Assembly (NCBI GenBank): GCA_002070115.1
Contig: MWCO01000047.1
Location: forward strand, 1-47,366
Direction of reading: 5' to 3'
Source: Deltaproteobacteria bacterium ADurb.Bin207
GTDB taxonomy: Bacteria > Myxococcota_A > Polyangia > Polyangiales > Polyangiaceae
Length of the DNA: 47,366 nt
This document shows positions 9,005 to 17,032 of the stretch, one piece after another; within the stretch, counting starts at the first letter, position 1, and each line of letters begins with the position of its first letter. Position numbers and translations under genes: made by a program. The notes under the pieces were generated by a model. The model was given only the letters and a program-made list of their open reading frames with translations. It ran no database searches and was not told the DNA's origin.

Positions 9005-9764
9005 CCGTGCGGCGGCTCCCTTTCGTGGCGCAAGGGCTGGCGAGATAACGCGCCATGGTCCGATTTGCCAGAAGTAGTGGTAGCGCCCGTATCATTTTTA
9101 GGAATAGAAAGAAAACTCAGGACGAACCATGACTTGAAGAAGAGCGACCCGAAGGAGATCTCGTTCATTGGAGTAGGTCAGTATTCCCAAGCGCAGGTGG
9201 GTCAGTTCTGGTTAGTCACTGGTGCATGGACGCTCACGAAGAGACGTACCTAAAGCTCGCGAAGTGAGCGACAAGCCCCGACGTAGCCACTCGGAGGGTC
9301 ACTTGCCGTGGCCTTTCCACGCCTCGCCTGGCAGTCTCGCCACGAGTTGTTCCAAAACGACCTGCAAAACCCGTCAAAATCCCACGCCAACCCAGACAAG
9401 CGAGTTGGCATTCCAAGCAGCCTCGCGTCGCCACTCGACAATCGCCTGTTCAGGGGTCATATCTCACTATCCACGTCCGTGTTGACGGCAAGCTGCCAGC
9501 GCGAATCTCTGGGCGCGCCTTGGCTACCTTTCCAAGGAGCGAGCGGTACCACGAAAACCTTGCTCGTTGCCAACACTGGTCGAAGCGTGCAACCCGACGA
9601 ATCTCAACGCATAAAATACACAAAACCCCCGAGGCTTGCGCCGCGAGGGTCTTCTCCTCACCGATTGGCTCCGTTTGGTCAGCTTTTTTCGGACTTTTTT
9701 GTCTGGTCAAGGGGAGAGGTTCGTAGAGATCGCGATGTTCCTGGGGATCGTTTTCATTGCGAAT
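9005..9764. other. Gene-free stretch
   Basis: No convincing gene is seen here. Short open stretches on both strands lack starts, domains or consistent coding character. The only clear element is the hairpin at 9626-9649. From about 9660 the sequence is the outer edge of the segmental duplication shared with 12360 onward. Confidence 0.6.
9608..9649 (-). terminator. Rho-independent terminator candidate
   Basis: Read on the minus strand, CCCTCGCGGC-GCAA-GCCTCGGGGG forms a 10-bp stem with two mismatches and a 4-nt loop, followed by TTTTGTGTATTTT. This is a good intrinsic terminator for minus-strand transcripts arriving from the AlbA_2/AbiE side, whose last reading frame ends at 9765. On the plus strand no U-run follows, so it is one-directional. 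Confidence 0.6.
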
Positions 9765-10270
9765 TCAATAGGTTACGAGCATAAACTGGAACAGATTCGC
9801 AGAATCGCACTGTTCCGCGACGAATGCGGAGGCCAAACGCGGCTGCTTCTTGGGACTCACGGCGTGCGCTCCCCAGTCCGCTTCACTCGGCGGCCCAGCT
9901 CGGAATGTCTTGCGGATGTCGCCGTCGATGTAGACTGGCTTGCGTGTGCGCGGGTTTTCTTGGATGTGGAACGCGAGCACCACCTTGCCGTCCTGCTCGA
10001 AGCGGTGCTCCGAAACGTCGACATCGTGGTTCACCTTCCGCCCGGCGTGCATGACCGAGAGGAAGTCGTTCTGCACCTTGTCGGGCTGGTCCACGCCGCA
10101 GACTTCGAAATGCTCGCCGTCCTGCGTGATGCCGAGGATGATCCACCCTCCTCGCGTATTGGCGAACGCGGAGGCCGTTTCGAAGACGGACTTCGGCAGC
10201 GTGGTTTTGGCGGCTTTGCACTCGGCGTCGCTCCACTCGCCGGAGCGTAGGAGTTCGTGGTCATGGGATG
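9660..10270. repeat. Segmental duplication, copy A (internally deleted)
   Basis: 9660-9898 matches 12365-12622 and 9899-10260 matches 13561-13915 at high identity by eye. About 940 bp present in copy B (roughly 12623-13560) are missing in copy A at the junction CGGCCCAGCTC|GGAATGTCTTG. Both copies have the same orientation and flank the AbiE remnant and the 288-aa gene. Copy A therefore arose by duplication followed by internal deletion, or the reverse order with independent decay. Confidence 0.8.
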
Positions 10271-10276
10271 CTCCAT
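9765..10276 (-). pseudogene. AlbA_2 (Schlafen-like) DNA-binding protein, truncated copy A
   Basis: From about 10262 the minus strand reads LLRSGEWSDAECKAAKTTLPKS, then FETASAFANTRGGWIILGITQDG. This is the AlbA_2 domain (family pattern E..E.K.......SAFANT.GG.i.lGi) found in transcriptional regulators with a C-terminal ATPase-like and winged-helix part. The nearest ATG (10264, MTTNSY) is in another frame. After RKTF the deletion joins unrelated sequence (AGPPSEADWG...), so the central and C-terminal domains are gone. The gene is a truncated duplicate of the one at 12580-13925 and is probably non-functional. Confidence 0.7.
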
Positions 10277-10348
10277 GCCGCAGAGTGGGCGCGCAGTCGC
10301 AGCTTGAACAGCGCAGGCAGACGGTGAGGTATCTGTATCCTCTGGTAT

Positions 10349-10612
10349 TTATAGCACGTGCTGGGGCGAACCCACCATGCCCAGATCGATATCCTTCGTG
10401 GTGCGTGCTCGGTCGAGGCGAAACTCGAGGGCCAGACCGCCCTTCAGCGTGACCGCGTTTCCGAGCACCGCGACGATTCGAGCGAGGAAGCGATCGAAGA
10501 CCAGGAGCTGACGTTTGCGCGCGAACTCGGCGCCTGTCTTGGCGGACGACCGCAGGCGCTGCTCGAGCGCCTGCTTGAAAGCCTCCGGCGACGCGTACGT
10601 GCGCGGAGTCAT
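10349..10612 (-). CDS. abiEii: Truncated AbiEii-type nucleotidyltransferase toxin
   Basis: This 87-aa protein begins at ATG 10612, which overlaps the antitoxin stop (ATGA). It carries the N-terminal part of the AbiEii/AbiGii toxin family: an FKQALEQRL helix, then VTLKGGLALEFRL and TTKDIDL, the GG...DxD nucleotidyltransferase signature. Family members usually run to over 200 residues; here the frame ends at residue 87 just after GSPQHVL. Downstream sequence belongs to the duplicated AlbA_2 gene, so a rearrangement removed the rest. Type IV AbiE toxins block growth by transferring nucleotides. Without the C-terminal region this copy is predicted inactive, leaving an orphan antitoxin. Confidence 0.75.
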   Translation of the reverse strand: MTPRTYASPEAFKQALEQRLRSSAKTGAEFARKRQLLVFDRFLARIVAVLGNAVTLKGGLALEFRLDRARTTKDIDLGMVGSPQHVL

Positions 10613-11193
10613 TGTGCGAGGCCTCCAAACGGCTCGAGGGCGGTCTCGACATCGACGAGTTCGCTGCGCGTGACCAGACCGCGCCGAAGCGCTTGCTGAG
10701 CGGCCTGCCGCAGCAACTCCGGGGACAGGCCACTCTTGGCGCAATCGCTGAGCGTACGGCTAGCGTTCGTCGCAGGCGCGGGGCCGAACCACGATCGTTC
10801 GTCGGATGCGACGTCTGCGTAGTGGAGCACGATACCGGCCGGAACGCGAAACCGACGCCGCCGCCAGGCCTCGGGCAGCGTGAGATGCACCTGAGCCGGA
10901 AGCACGTCGGACAGACCGTGGAGCCAAAGGGCGGTCTGGTGTGAGACCACGCCCGTCTGGTCGGACCAAAGCCAAGCAGTGACCAGCTCTTCATAATCCT
11001 CGACCGGAAAGTGTACGAGCCGGTACATCCCGCGCTGAGGTCTCACGATACGGCCGGCGTGGATGTGCTTGCGGAGCAGATGGGTGGAGTAGCCCGCCTC
11101 AGCGGCCTGTTTCGTGGTGACATACCCCGACTGGCCGGCGGCGGTCTCGTACAGCCGGTCCCAGTTTGGCCGTTTGACTTCAGGCGACATCAT
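10609..11193 (-). CDS. abiEi: AbiEi-type antitoxin/transcriptional repressor
   Basis: This 194-aa protein resembles AbiEi antitoxins. An N-terminal winged helix-turn-helix (YVTTKQAAEAGYSTHLLRKH, about residues 23-43) is followed by RIVRPQRGMYRL, a small wing, and then the AbiEi C-terminal region (VVSHQTALWLHGLSDVLP, SRTLSDCAKSGL). AbiEi proteins neutralise AbiEii and repress their own operon by binding inverted repeats. ATG 11193 (a second ATG follows at 11190) coincides with the predicted transcription start, so the message may be leaderless. An in-frame TTG at 11199 is less likely. The stop overlaps the toxin start by 4 nt, the usual bicistronic arrangement. Confidence 0.85.
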   Translation of the reverse strand: MMSPEVKRPNWDRLYETAAGQSGYVTTKQAAEAGYSTHLLRKHIHAGRIVRPQRGMYRLVHFPVEDYEELVTAWLWSDQTGVVSHQTALWLHGLSDVLPAQVHLTLPEAWRRRRFRVPAGIVLHYADVASDERSWFGPAPATNASRTLSDCAKSGLSPELLRQAAQQALRRGLVTRSELVDVETALEPFGGLAQ

Positions 11194-11227
11194 GCACAAA
11201 ACGTAACCTACAGTTCCGTTTTGTGCA
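11193..11227 (-). promoter_or_regulatory. abiE promoter with overlapping inverted-repeat operator
   Basis: On the minus strand a -35 box TTGCAC (11228-11223) and a -10 box TACGTT (11205-11200) are separated by exactly 17 nt, placing the start site at about 11193, the ATG of abiEi. A perfect inverted repeat (arms TGCACAAAACG, 11193-11203, and CGTTTTGTGCA, 11217-11227; 13-nt spacer) covers both boxes. AbiEi autorepression through inverted repeats is established for the family; this repeat is the obvious candidate site. Confidence 0.75.
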
Positions 11228-11343
11228 AGCTTTTCTTGGGACTGGTCTCACGGTTGGGAACTCTGGGTTCCCTTTCGTGCAGTCCCGTCCCCCTCACACC
11301 TCCAGGCGGCTTCAGGCGCCTTTGCCCCCCGAGGAGGTGACCC

Positions 11344-11469
11344 ATGACCGACGGGGTCCGTGGTGTCCGTCTCCGACGAGGAATCACTTTCGCGGTAAAG
11401 CCGCAACTCCTCGTCGGCTTTGGCGATGGCAACAGCAGGAACGTTGTAGAGGGCGTGGTCCACTGGTAA
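11344..11469 (+). CDS. Small ORF (41 aa) coupled to the next gene
   Basis: ATG 11344 has a strong Shine-Dalgarno (GAGGAGGTG, 3-4 nt upstream) and opens 41 codons rich in Val, Gly and Arg, ending HW-stop at 11469. One base separates this stop from the ATG of the 288-aa gene, which has no ribosome-binding site of its own. The layout suggests translational coupling, with the small ORF acting as a leader or a small partner protein. No family is recognised. It could also be the original N-terminus of the next gene separated by an indel, since the two frames differ by one. Confidence 0.4.
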   Translation: MTDGVRGVRLRRGITFAVKPQLLVGFGDGNSRNVVEGVVHW

Positions 11470-11470
11470 C

Positions 11471-12337
11471 ATGACCGCTATGCCGGTCACCGAAGTTGGC
11501 GTGGTTGATCTTGGTTGGCGCTGGAGGGACACGAAGATTGGCAGACTGTATGCGTTGATACCGCTGCCCGTTGACGCGGATGTATGCCTCGCCGAGGCTG
11601 GACTTCACGATTTTGCCGATAGTGACGATGAGTGGCACGACGACATCGATGAGGTCATCTCGCTCACCCTAAAAGCGGCGATAGGAACCTCCGACGCTCA
11701 TGTGGTGGCTCCACTGCGAAGAAAGGAAACCCCGATATCCCGCTTGGTCCGTTTTCTTCGTTTTCGGCGTGCGCCAACCACACCGGCTGAGCGACTCAAT
11801 CCCGACTCTTTGGGCGCAGCAAACGCTCTCCGATACGCAGTTCGCGACGACCAGTACCTGCAGTTCGCGTCTGTGGAAGCGGATCATGCGTGCATCCAAG
11901 CATCGGAGGGTTATCCGATCCTATGGGTGTGGGTGGTGGGTGCCTCGATATGGCACGCGGTGGAAGAATCGCTTGGCTCCCGTTGGCCGATCAAGGTGCT
12001 AACCATCGACATGTCGCGCCTTGGTCCTCCCACTCGCCATAGCAAGGACGCTGTGGTAGTCGACGCGGTGGAGAATCGGGTGATGTGGACGGATGGCAGG
12101 GGCAACGTGCTTGCCCTTGGCGGAGAATTCCTCTTCCCTCACCCGGGCGACCTGGATTGCCATGATCCGCGCAAGGTTTTTGTGCCCTCCGCAGGCGAAT
12201 GGTCTCGTCGCGCGCCTCCCTGGGCCATCGATGCCTACACCACAATCATGGACGACCTGAAGAAGTACGGCTTGAACGTGAGCTGTTGTGATGACACGCG
12301 CACCGTTGTCATGCAGTTGAACTCCGAGATTGGATAA
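11471..12337 (+). CDS. Hypothetical protein (288 aa)
   Basis: No known domain is recognised. The protein is acidic and aromatic-rich, without signal peptide or clear membrane helix; a hydrophobic patch (YPILWVWVVGASIWHAV) lies about two-thirds along an otherwise soluble chain. The only features are an N-terminal strand-rich region (VGVVDLGWRWRDTKIGRLYAL) and a Trp/Cys-containing C-terminus. ATG 11471 is taken because it directly follows the stop of the 41-aa ORF and no upstream in-frame start exists. The gene lies between the two copies of the segmental duplication, beside the AbiE remnant, so a role in defence or an immunity-type function is possible but unsupported by sequence. Confidence 0.6.
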   Translation: MTAMPVTEVGVVDLGWRWRDTKIGRLYALIPLPVDADVCLAEAGLHDFADSDDEWHDDIDEVISLTLKAAIGTSDAHVVAPLRRKETPISRLVRFLRFRRAPTTPAERLNPDSLGAANALRYAVRDDQYLQFASVEADHACIQASEGYPILWVWVVGASIWHAVEESLGSRWPIKVLTIDMSRLGPPTRHSKDAVVVDAVENRVMWTDGRGNVLALGGEFLFPHPGDLDCHDPRKVFVPSAGEWSRRAPPWAIDAYTTIMDDLKKYGLNVSCCDDTRTVVMQLNSEIG

Positions 12338-12359
12338 CGGGAAAGTCCTGGTTTCCATG

Positions 12360-13925
12360 TACGAGGTCCGTTTGGTCGGCTTTTTGCGGACATTTCTGTT
12401 TGAGCAAAGGGAGAGGTTCGTAGAGATTGCGGTGTTCCATAGGTTGTTTTTATTGTAAATTCAATAGGTTACGAGCGCAAACTGGAACAGATCCGCAGAA
12501 TCGCATCATCCCGCGACGAATGCGGAGGTCAAGCGCGGCTTGGCCATCCTGCAGTCCACCACGGGCTCCTTCTTGGGATTCACGGCGTGTGCTGCCCGGC
12601 CCGCTTCACTCGGCGGCCCAACTCCGTGAGCCGGTAGCGCTGCAGGCGGCTGCGCGGGTTGACGGGGCGGGTCATCTCGATGACGCCGGCCTCGAGCGCC
12701 GGGTCGAGGCAGGCCGCACGGAAATGGGCTCGGCTCGAGACCCCAATAGCTGCCTGGAGTTCTTGCCGCGTCCTTTCTCCATCGAGCAGCGCAACCAGCT
12801 TTGCGATTTGGCCTGTGACTTGGCCTGTGACTTGGCCTGTGACTTGGCCTGTGACTTCCCCGGTGACTTCCCCGGTCAGGGGGCTGATGACGTCGCGGGG
12901 CTGGGGAAGGAACATCCGAAGGCCCGTGCCCGCTTGCTCGCACATGCCGATGCGCCGAATCGCCATCGCGATGGCGGGGTTGCGGACGTCCTTTTCGCCC
13001 GGATCAAGGAGGTGTTTTTCGTCGGCGAAGCTGTCCCCCGGGTTCCAGAACTTGATGCCGTCCGTGAAAAACTCGATGACGGCCTTGCGGGAGTGATCCC
13101 CGTAGTCCTGGTGGATCAGCAGGTTCATCGACGCCTCGCGGAAGACGCGAAAACCCGCAGGTGCGTCGCGACGCTCCAGTGTGGCCGGATCGATGTCTCG
13201 GAAGGTTTTCGGCATGAAAAAGAGGTACTTTGCGAGCAGTTGCTGCCAGGTTTCGATGATGTTCACCTCGCTCACGAGGCGATCGATCCAGCGGGTTTCG
13301 ACGAAGTCCTCCGTGCTGGAGTAGCCGAGGAACCGCACATCGAGCACTGGCTTGGGGAACAGGTCCGTACGCCGCGCAGCGAACCGAAGAGGGCTACGGC
13401 TCCGCGCGTTGGGAGAAACTTTTCGCCCTCCTTCACGAGATAGCCCCACTCGTAGAGAAAGTCGTGAAGGGCTCGCCGTCCCAGCGATCCGTCGAGGCAT
13501 CACGCAGCAAGCGCTCGATTTCGTGTTGTTGCGCGCGGTAGTCGCCGCCACCCTTGCGCATGAATGTCTTGCGGATGTCGCCGTCGATGTAGACAGGCTT
13601 GCGTGTGCGCGGGTTTTCTTGGATGTGGAACCCGAGCATCACCTTGCCGTCCTGCTCGAAGCGGTGCTCCGAAACGTCGACATCGTGGTTCACCTTCCGC
13701 CCGGCGTGCATGACCGAGAGGAAGTCGTTCTGCACTTTGTCGGGCTGGTCCACGCTGCTGACTTCGAAATGCTCGCCGTCCTGCGTGATGCCGATGATGA
13801 TCCAGCCCCCGCGCGTATTGGCGAACGCGGAGGCCGTTTCGAAGACGGACTTCGGCAGCGTGTTTTTGGCGGCTTTGAACTCGGCGTCGCTTCACTCGCC
13901 GGAGCCGTAGGAGTTGCGGCACCAG
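12360..13925. repeat. Segmental duplication, copy B (full-length)
   Basis: This is the longer partner of 9660-10270. It holds the whole AlbA_2-type gene, including the approximately 940-bp middle section absent from copy A. Similarity starts near 12365 (CCGTTTGGTCGGCTTTTT) and ends near 13920. Within it, 12809-12877 contains a 12-bp tandem repeat that encodes TGQV/TGEV, a common feature of this gene family and not an independent element. Confidence 0.8.
12580..13925 (-). pseudogene. AlbA_2/ATPase-like regulator, full-length but frameshifted copy B
   Basis: Joined across frames, the minus strand gives an AlbA_2 domain (FANTRGGWIIIGITQDGEHF, then DIRKTF), a middle region (HDFLYEWGYLVKEGEKFLPT, then DLFPKPVLDVRFLGYS), an ATPase-like C-terminal part (FREASMNLLIHQDYGDHS, IEFFTDGIKFWNPGDSF, RNPAIAMAIRRIGMCEQAG), a TGQV linker and a winged helix. 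Breaks are a TGA in place of Trp at about 13894 (GE-stop-SDAE), a frame change near 13480 and another near 13390. The 323-aa C-terminal ORF alone is open but lacks the DNA-binding domain. The gene is therefore inactivated; families of this type act as transcriptional regulators or in mobile-element defence. Confidence 0.75.
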
Positions 13926-14250
13926 CGGAAGCTCGGATTGGGGATTTTGAACGGGAGCATCAGCGGGCTTGGACACTCTGGGATGCGTTCACGACGATCC
14001 AGTTGTGCTCGCGATTTCCAACTCGGCAGTGATGCTTGAAGGTGTTGCCCCCTGGATTGTCCGGGTGCTTGAGTATTAGATGGCCTGCCGTCTGATGGGA
14101 TATGGACATGGAGGCAAATCTGTTGTTTTTACGAAGGGTTGCAAGTTGATGGCGCAGGACTCCCGCGAGACGGTGCTCTGTCATCCAACACTCCTTTGCG
14201 GTTTGGTCCGGTCAGGATGGCGCAGAGGGCGGGATTGTCCATGACGCGGT
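13926..14250. other. Gene-free stretch
   Basis: Nothing recognisable is seen. Short minus-strand frames have no domain signature. The segment lies between the duplicated AlbA_2 pseudogene and the transposase remnant and may be debris from the same rearrangements. Confidence 0.5.
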
Positions 14251-14440
14251 CTAGGAAGCGGCTACCGCGCAAGGCCCCAAGCCAAGTTCCCGCGGCGCAA
14301 GTACTTCTGGAACTCTTGGGCGACGTGCCGTGGAAGCGGTCGCAGGTATGCTTCGCTTGCCATCGCAACGAATGTCTCGAGTCACGTTTGCACCACCTGA
14401 CGAGTACGGAGTTCTCGGGCTGGTGACGCACGTATGGCAT
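14250..14440 (-). mobile_element. IS91-family-like transposase remnant
   Basis: One minus frame reads ARELRTRQVVQT-stop-LETFVAMASEA, then PLPRHVAQEFQKYLRRGNLA and WGLAR-stop. This resembles the N-terminal segment of IS91/IS801-type transposases (pattern LETF.......LP.FV..EF..YL.CG.LA.GFAR). The zinc-binding and catalytic parts are absent and two stops interrupt the frame. It is a short fossil that marks earlier mobile-element activity in this decayed zone. Assignment rests on pattern memory and is moderate. Confidence 0.4.
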
Positions 14441-14963
14441 GCGAAGGCGGGGTTGTACGGGGGCCCCATTGGAAAAAGGACGAGCGATGGCCCGAAGTCA
14501 TGGCGAAGGGTGTGCTATCTTGAGAGAGGTAACAACTTGAAATATATTATAAATATCACTAACTGGCGATGTGCCGCCCGAATGTGGCGATCGCCACGGG
14601 TTGGCTGAGGAGGCGCAAGCAACCTTGGAGAGCCGCCATAGGGATGGGGAGTACGGCGGATGCAACCTGCCACGGGAGGGCTATTCACGGCACGGGGCCA
14701 AGAGGCGTACCGTCGGGCACTTTCTTGACCATGACGCGGGCGAGGTCGCACCCACCGTGGGTCTTGCCGTCAAACAAATGCACCATCGCGACATGCTGCC
14801 TTGCCTGCTCCCGCTCGTGGCGAACGCGCTTGGACTGCCCGCTTTCATGGGTTGCCGTCATGCTGCCTGTCACACGCTAGGTCTCGAAAGGATTCCCGTC
14901 TTTCGACCGCATGAGAGATTATTAAGACAATTTGGGAAATCGGAGGGGAGCGTTCAGAAAGGC
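14441..14963. other. Gene-free stretch upstream of the first receptor kinase
   Basis: No gene is supported. A markedly A+T-rich patch at about 14535-14562 (TTGAAATATATTATAAATAT) is unusual for this GC-rich window and could be a promoter or the scar of an insertion. A minus-strand open stretch at 14685-14873 shows no recognisable family. Confidence 0.45.
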
Positions 14964-14993
14964 TTGCAACTCGTCTTGGTGCCCTGGTATCAT
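14964..14993 (+). promoter_or_regulatory. Promoter of the first kinase gene
   Basis: TTGCAA (14964-14969) and TATCAT (14988-14993) are separated by 18 nt and match sigma-70-type boxes. The -10 box lies 8 nt before ATG 15002, so the transcript is predicted to start at or near the start codon (leaderless), which fits the lack of a Shine-Dalgarno. Confidence 0.5.
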
Positions 14994-15001
14994 TGCTGCG
15001 C

Positions 15002-16996
15002 ATGGGCGACCCTTTCGGCTGGTGTGGTGCTACCCTCGACGCCAAGTATCGCATCGACGCTGTCATCGGCGAAGGTGGTTTCGGCCTTGTCTACAAAGCT
15101 TATCACCTCGGTCTGCGTGAGACCGTGGCGGTCAAGTGCCTCAAAATGCCGACCTCGCTCTCGCCGGCGGATCGCGAGAAGTTCAAAGAAAGCTTTCTCG
15201 ATGAAGGGCGGTTGTTGCATCGGTTATCCCGTGCCAACGCTGGAATCGCGCAAGCCCTCGATGTCGGAACCGCCGAATCGCCCAACGGCACCTGGACTCC
15301 CTATCTCGTGCTCGAGTGGCTTGAAGGCCGCGGGCTCGACGACGAGCTTTCCCAGCGTCTTGCCGCGGGACGGGGGGGGTTCGAGCTGCGCGAAGCTTTT
15401 GAGCTGCTCAATCCCGCCGCCCTCGCTCTCGCCGAAGCGCACAACCAGGGCATTTCCCACCGCGATATCAAGCCGGCCAATCTGTTCCTGGCCCGCGTCG
15501 GCGGCACCACCATGCTCAAGGTTCTCGACTTCGGCATCGCGAAGGTGCTGACGGGCACGAGCATCACCCACGCTTTGCAGGCCACGGGCGACTCGATCAA
15601 GGCCTTCACACCGCAGTATGGCACCCCGGAGCAGTTCGATTCCCGCTATGGCGGCACCGGCCCGTGGACCGATGTCTTCGCCCTTGCGCTGGTGTTCGTG
15701 GAACTGCTGACGGGGCGTCCTGCTCTCCAAGGCGAGAACACGATCCAACTCATGGTGCAGTCGGCGAATCCGCAGGAGCGGCCTACTCCGAGATTGCGCG
15801 GAGTAACCGTATCCCAGGCTGTCGAAGAGGTGGTGGGCAAGGCTCTCGAGGTCGAACCACGGAACCGATTCCTCTCTGCTGGCGCCTTCTGGGCTGCCCT
15901 GAAGACTGCCGTGTACGCTACTGCCGCCGAAACACCCGTCGACTCGTCCCAACTCACCGTCCCTTGGAATTCCGGCACGCCCGATGCCCCCTCCGGGATG
16001 TTCACACCCGAGAGTGCTGCAGCTTTATCCGCTCCCTACGGAAGCACGACCTCACCTCAGATCGCACCCAAGATCCCCCCTGCGCCCTCGATCCAACGGA
16101 AAAGCAAGCGTTCTCTTGTTGCCCTTGGCCTCGTGGCGGGGCTCCTTGCCGTCGGTGGCGTTGTCGCGGGGCTCTTGCTCCTGCCTACGCGCCGCTCCCC
16201 AGCATCGGCCTCGGCAGCATCTTTCGCGCCTCCAACGCTCGAATCGACTCCCGCTATCGCCGCTTCGCCCGTGCGCATTGCCGCCGGCGCGTTCATCATG
16301 GGCAGTGCCGAGGGTAACCCCTCCGAGCGTCCCGCGCACGAAGTGACTCTCACGCGCCCGTTCGTGATCGACGCCGTCGAGGTCACCGTCGAAGCGTATA
16401 TGAAGTGCGTGCGTGAGCATAAATGTACGCCCCCTGGGGTTCACGGCCCCGGGATCGACGAGACCGCGGTGCTGCAGCTCGGACAGAAGTGCAACTTCCT
16501 CGACCCGTCGAAAGCCAACCACCCGGTGAACTGCGTGGATCGCATGCAGGCCGCGCAGTACTGCAAGTCCGTGGGAAAGCGACTCCCCACCGAAGCGGAA
16601 TGGGAGTATGCGGCGCGCGGTCCCGACGGCAGGGCATATCCGTGGGGAGCCACACCGCCGACGTGTGCGCTTGGTGCATTTGGCGCTGGAGCGGAAGGCT
16701 CGTGTTCGACATCGGGGACTGCACCGGTGGGGAGCCATGCGGAGGGCAAGAGCCCCTTTGGCGTGCTCGACCTCGCGGGCAATGTGCGGGAATGGGTTGC
16801 CGATGCGTGGGACGAACGCGCCTATGGTAAACCTGCGAAATCAGACCCGTTTGTGGTCAATAGCGCTGCCAAAGGCATCGTCCGCGGCGGTTCCTGGGAT
16901 TCGCCACCGGAGGACCTTCGCGCATCGCGGCGCGTACCCCTTGCCCCAGGAACCGGAGATATTTGGACGGGATTCCGCTGCGCCGGAAGCCCTTGA
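15002..16996 (+). CDS. Ser/Thr protein kinase with transmembrane helix and FGE-like sensor domain
   Basis: This 664-aa receptor-type kinase has intact Hanks motifs: GEGGFG (23-28), VAVK Lys45, HRDIKPAN (153-160), DFG (176-178) and GTPEQF in the activation segment. A Pro/Ser linker follows, then a transmembrane helix at about 370-393, and an FGE-sulfatase-like domain from about 424 to the end (FIMGSAEGNPSERPAHEVTL, RLPTEAEWEYAARG, GNVREWVADAWD, VRGGSWDS, WTGFRC). The Cys pair of catalytic FGEs after GGSW is missing. The protein is expected to phosphorylate cytoplasmic targets in response to an external ligand sensed by the FGE-like domain. ATG 15002 is preferred over TTG 14993 because of the promoter position. 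A paralogue lies at 18972-21035. Confidence 0.93.
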   Translation: MGDPFGWCGATLDAKYRIDAVIGEGGFGLVYKAYHLGLRETVAVKCLKMPTSLSPADREKFKESFLDEGRLLHRLSRANAGIAQALDVGTAESPNGTWTPYLVLEWLEGRGLDDELSQRLAAGRGGFELREAFELLNPAALALAEAHNQGISHRDIKPANLFLARVGGTTMLKVLDFGIAKVLTGTSITHALQATGDSIKAFTPQYGTPEQFDSRYGGTGPWTDVFALALVFVELLTGRPALQGENTIQLMVQSANPQERPTPRLRGVTVSQAVEEVVGKALEVEPRNRFLSAGAFWAALKTAVYATAAETPVDSSQLTVPWNSGTPDAPSGMFTPESAAALSAPYGSTTSPQIAPKIPPAPSIQRKSKRSLVALGLVAGLLAVGGVVAGLLLLPTRRSPASASAASFAPPTLESTPAIAASPVRIAAGAFIMGSAEGNPSERPAHEVTLTRPFVIDAVEVTVEAYMKCVREHKCTPPGVHGPGIDETAVLQLGQKCNFLDPSKANHPVNCVDRMQAAQYCKSVGKRLPTEAEWEYAARGPDGRAYPWGATPPTCALGAFGAGAEGSCSTSGTAPVGSHAEGKSPFGVLDLAGNVREWVADAWDERAYGKPAKSDPFVVNSAAKGIVRGGSWDSPPEDLRASRRVPLAPGTGDIWTGFRCAGSP

Positions 16997-17032
16997 TGCA
17001 AAGCTTCCCATGTCGCGAGAGAAGGAGTTGCC

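Noticed and set aside
9765..10994. 409-codon minus-strand open frame
   Set aside because: Only its last 165 codons (AlbA_2 remnant) have family signature; the first part is a shadow of abiEi and abiEii.
12809..12877. 12-bp tandem repeats as a possible CRISPR-like or regulatory array
   Set aside because: They encode TGQV/TGEV in frame within the AlbA_2-type gene, a usual linker of that family, and there are no spacers.
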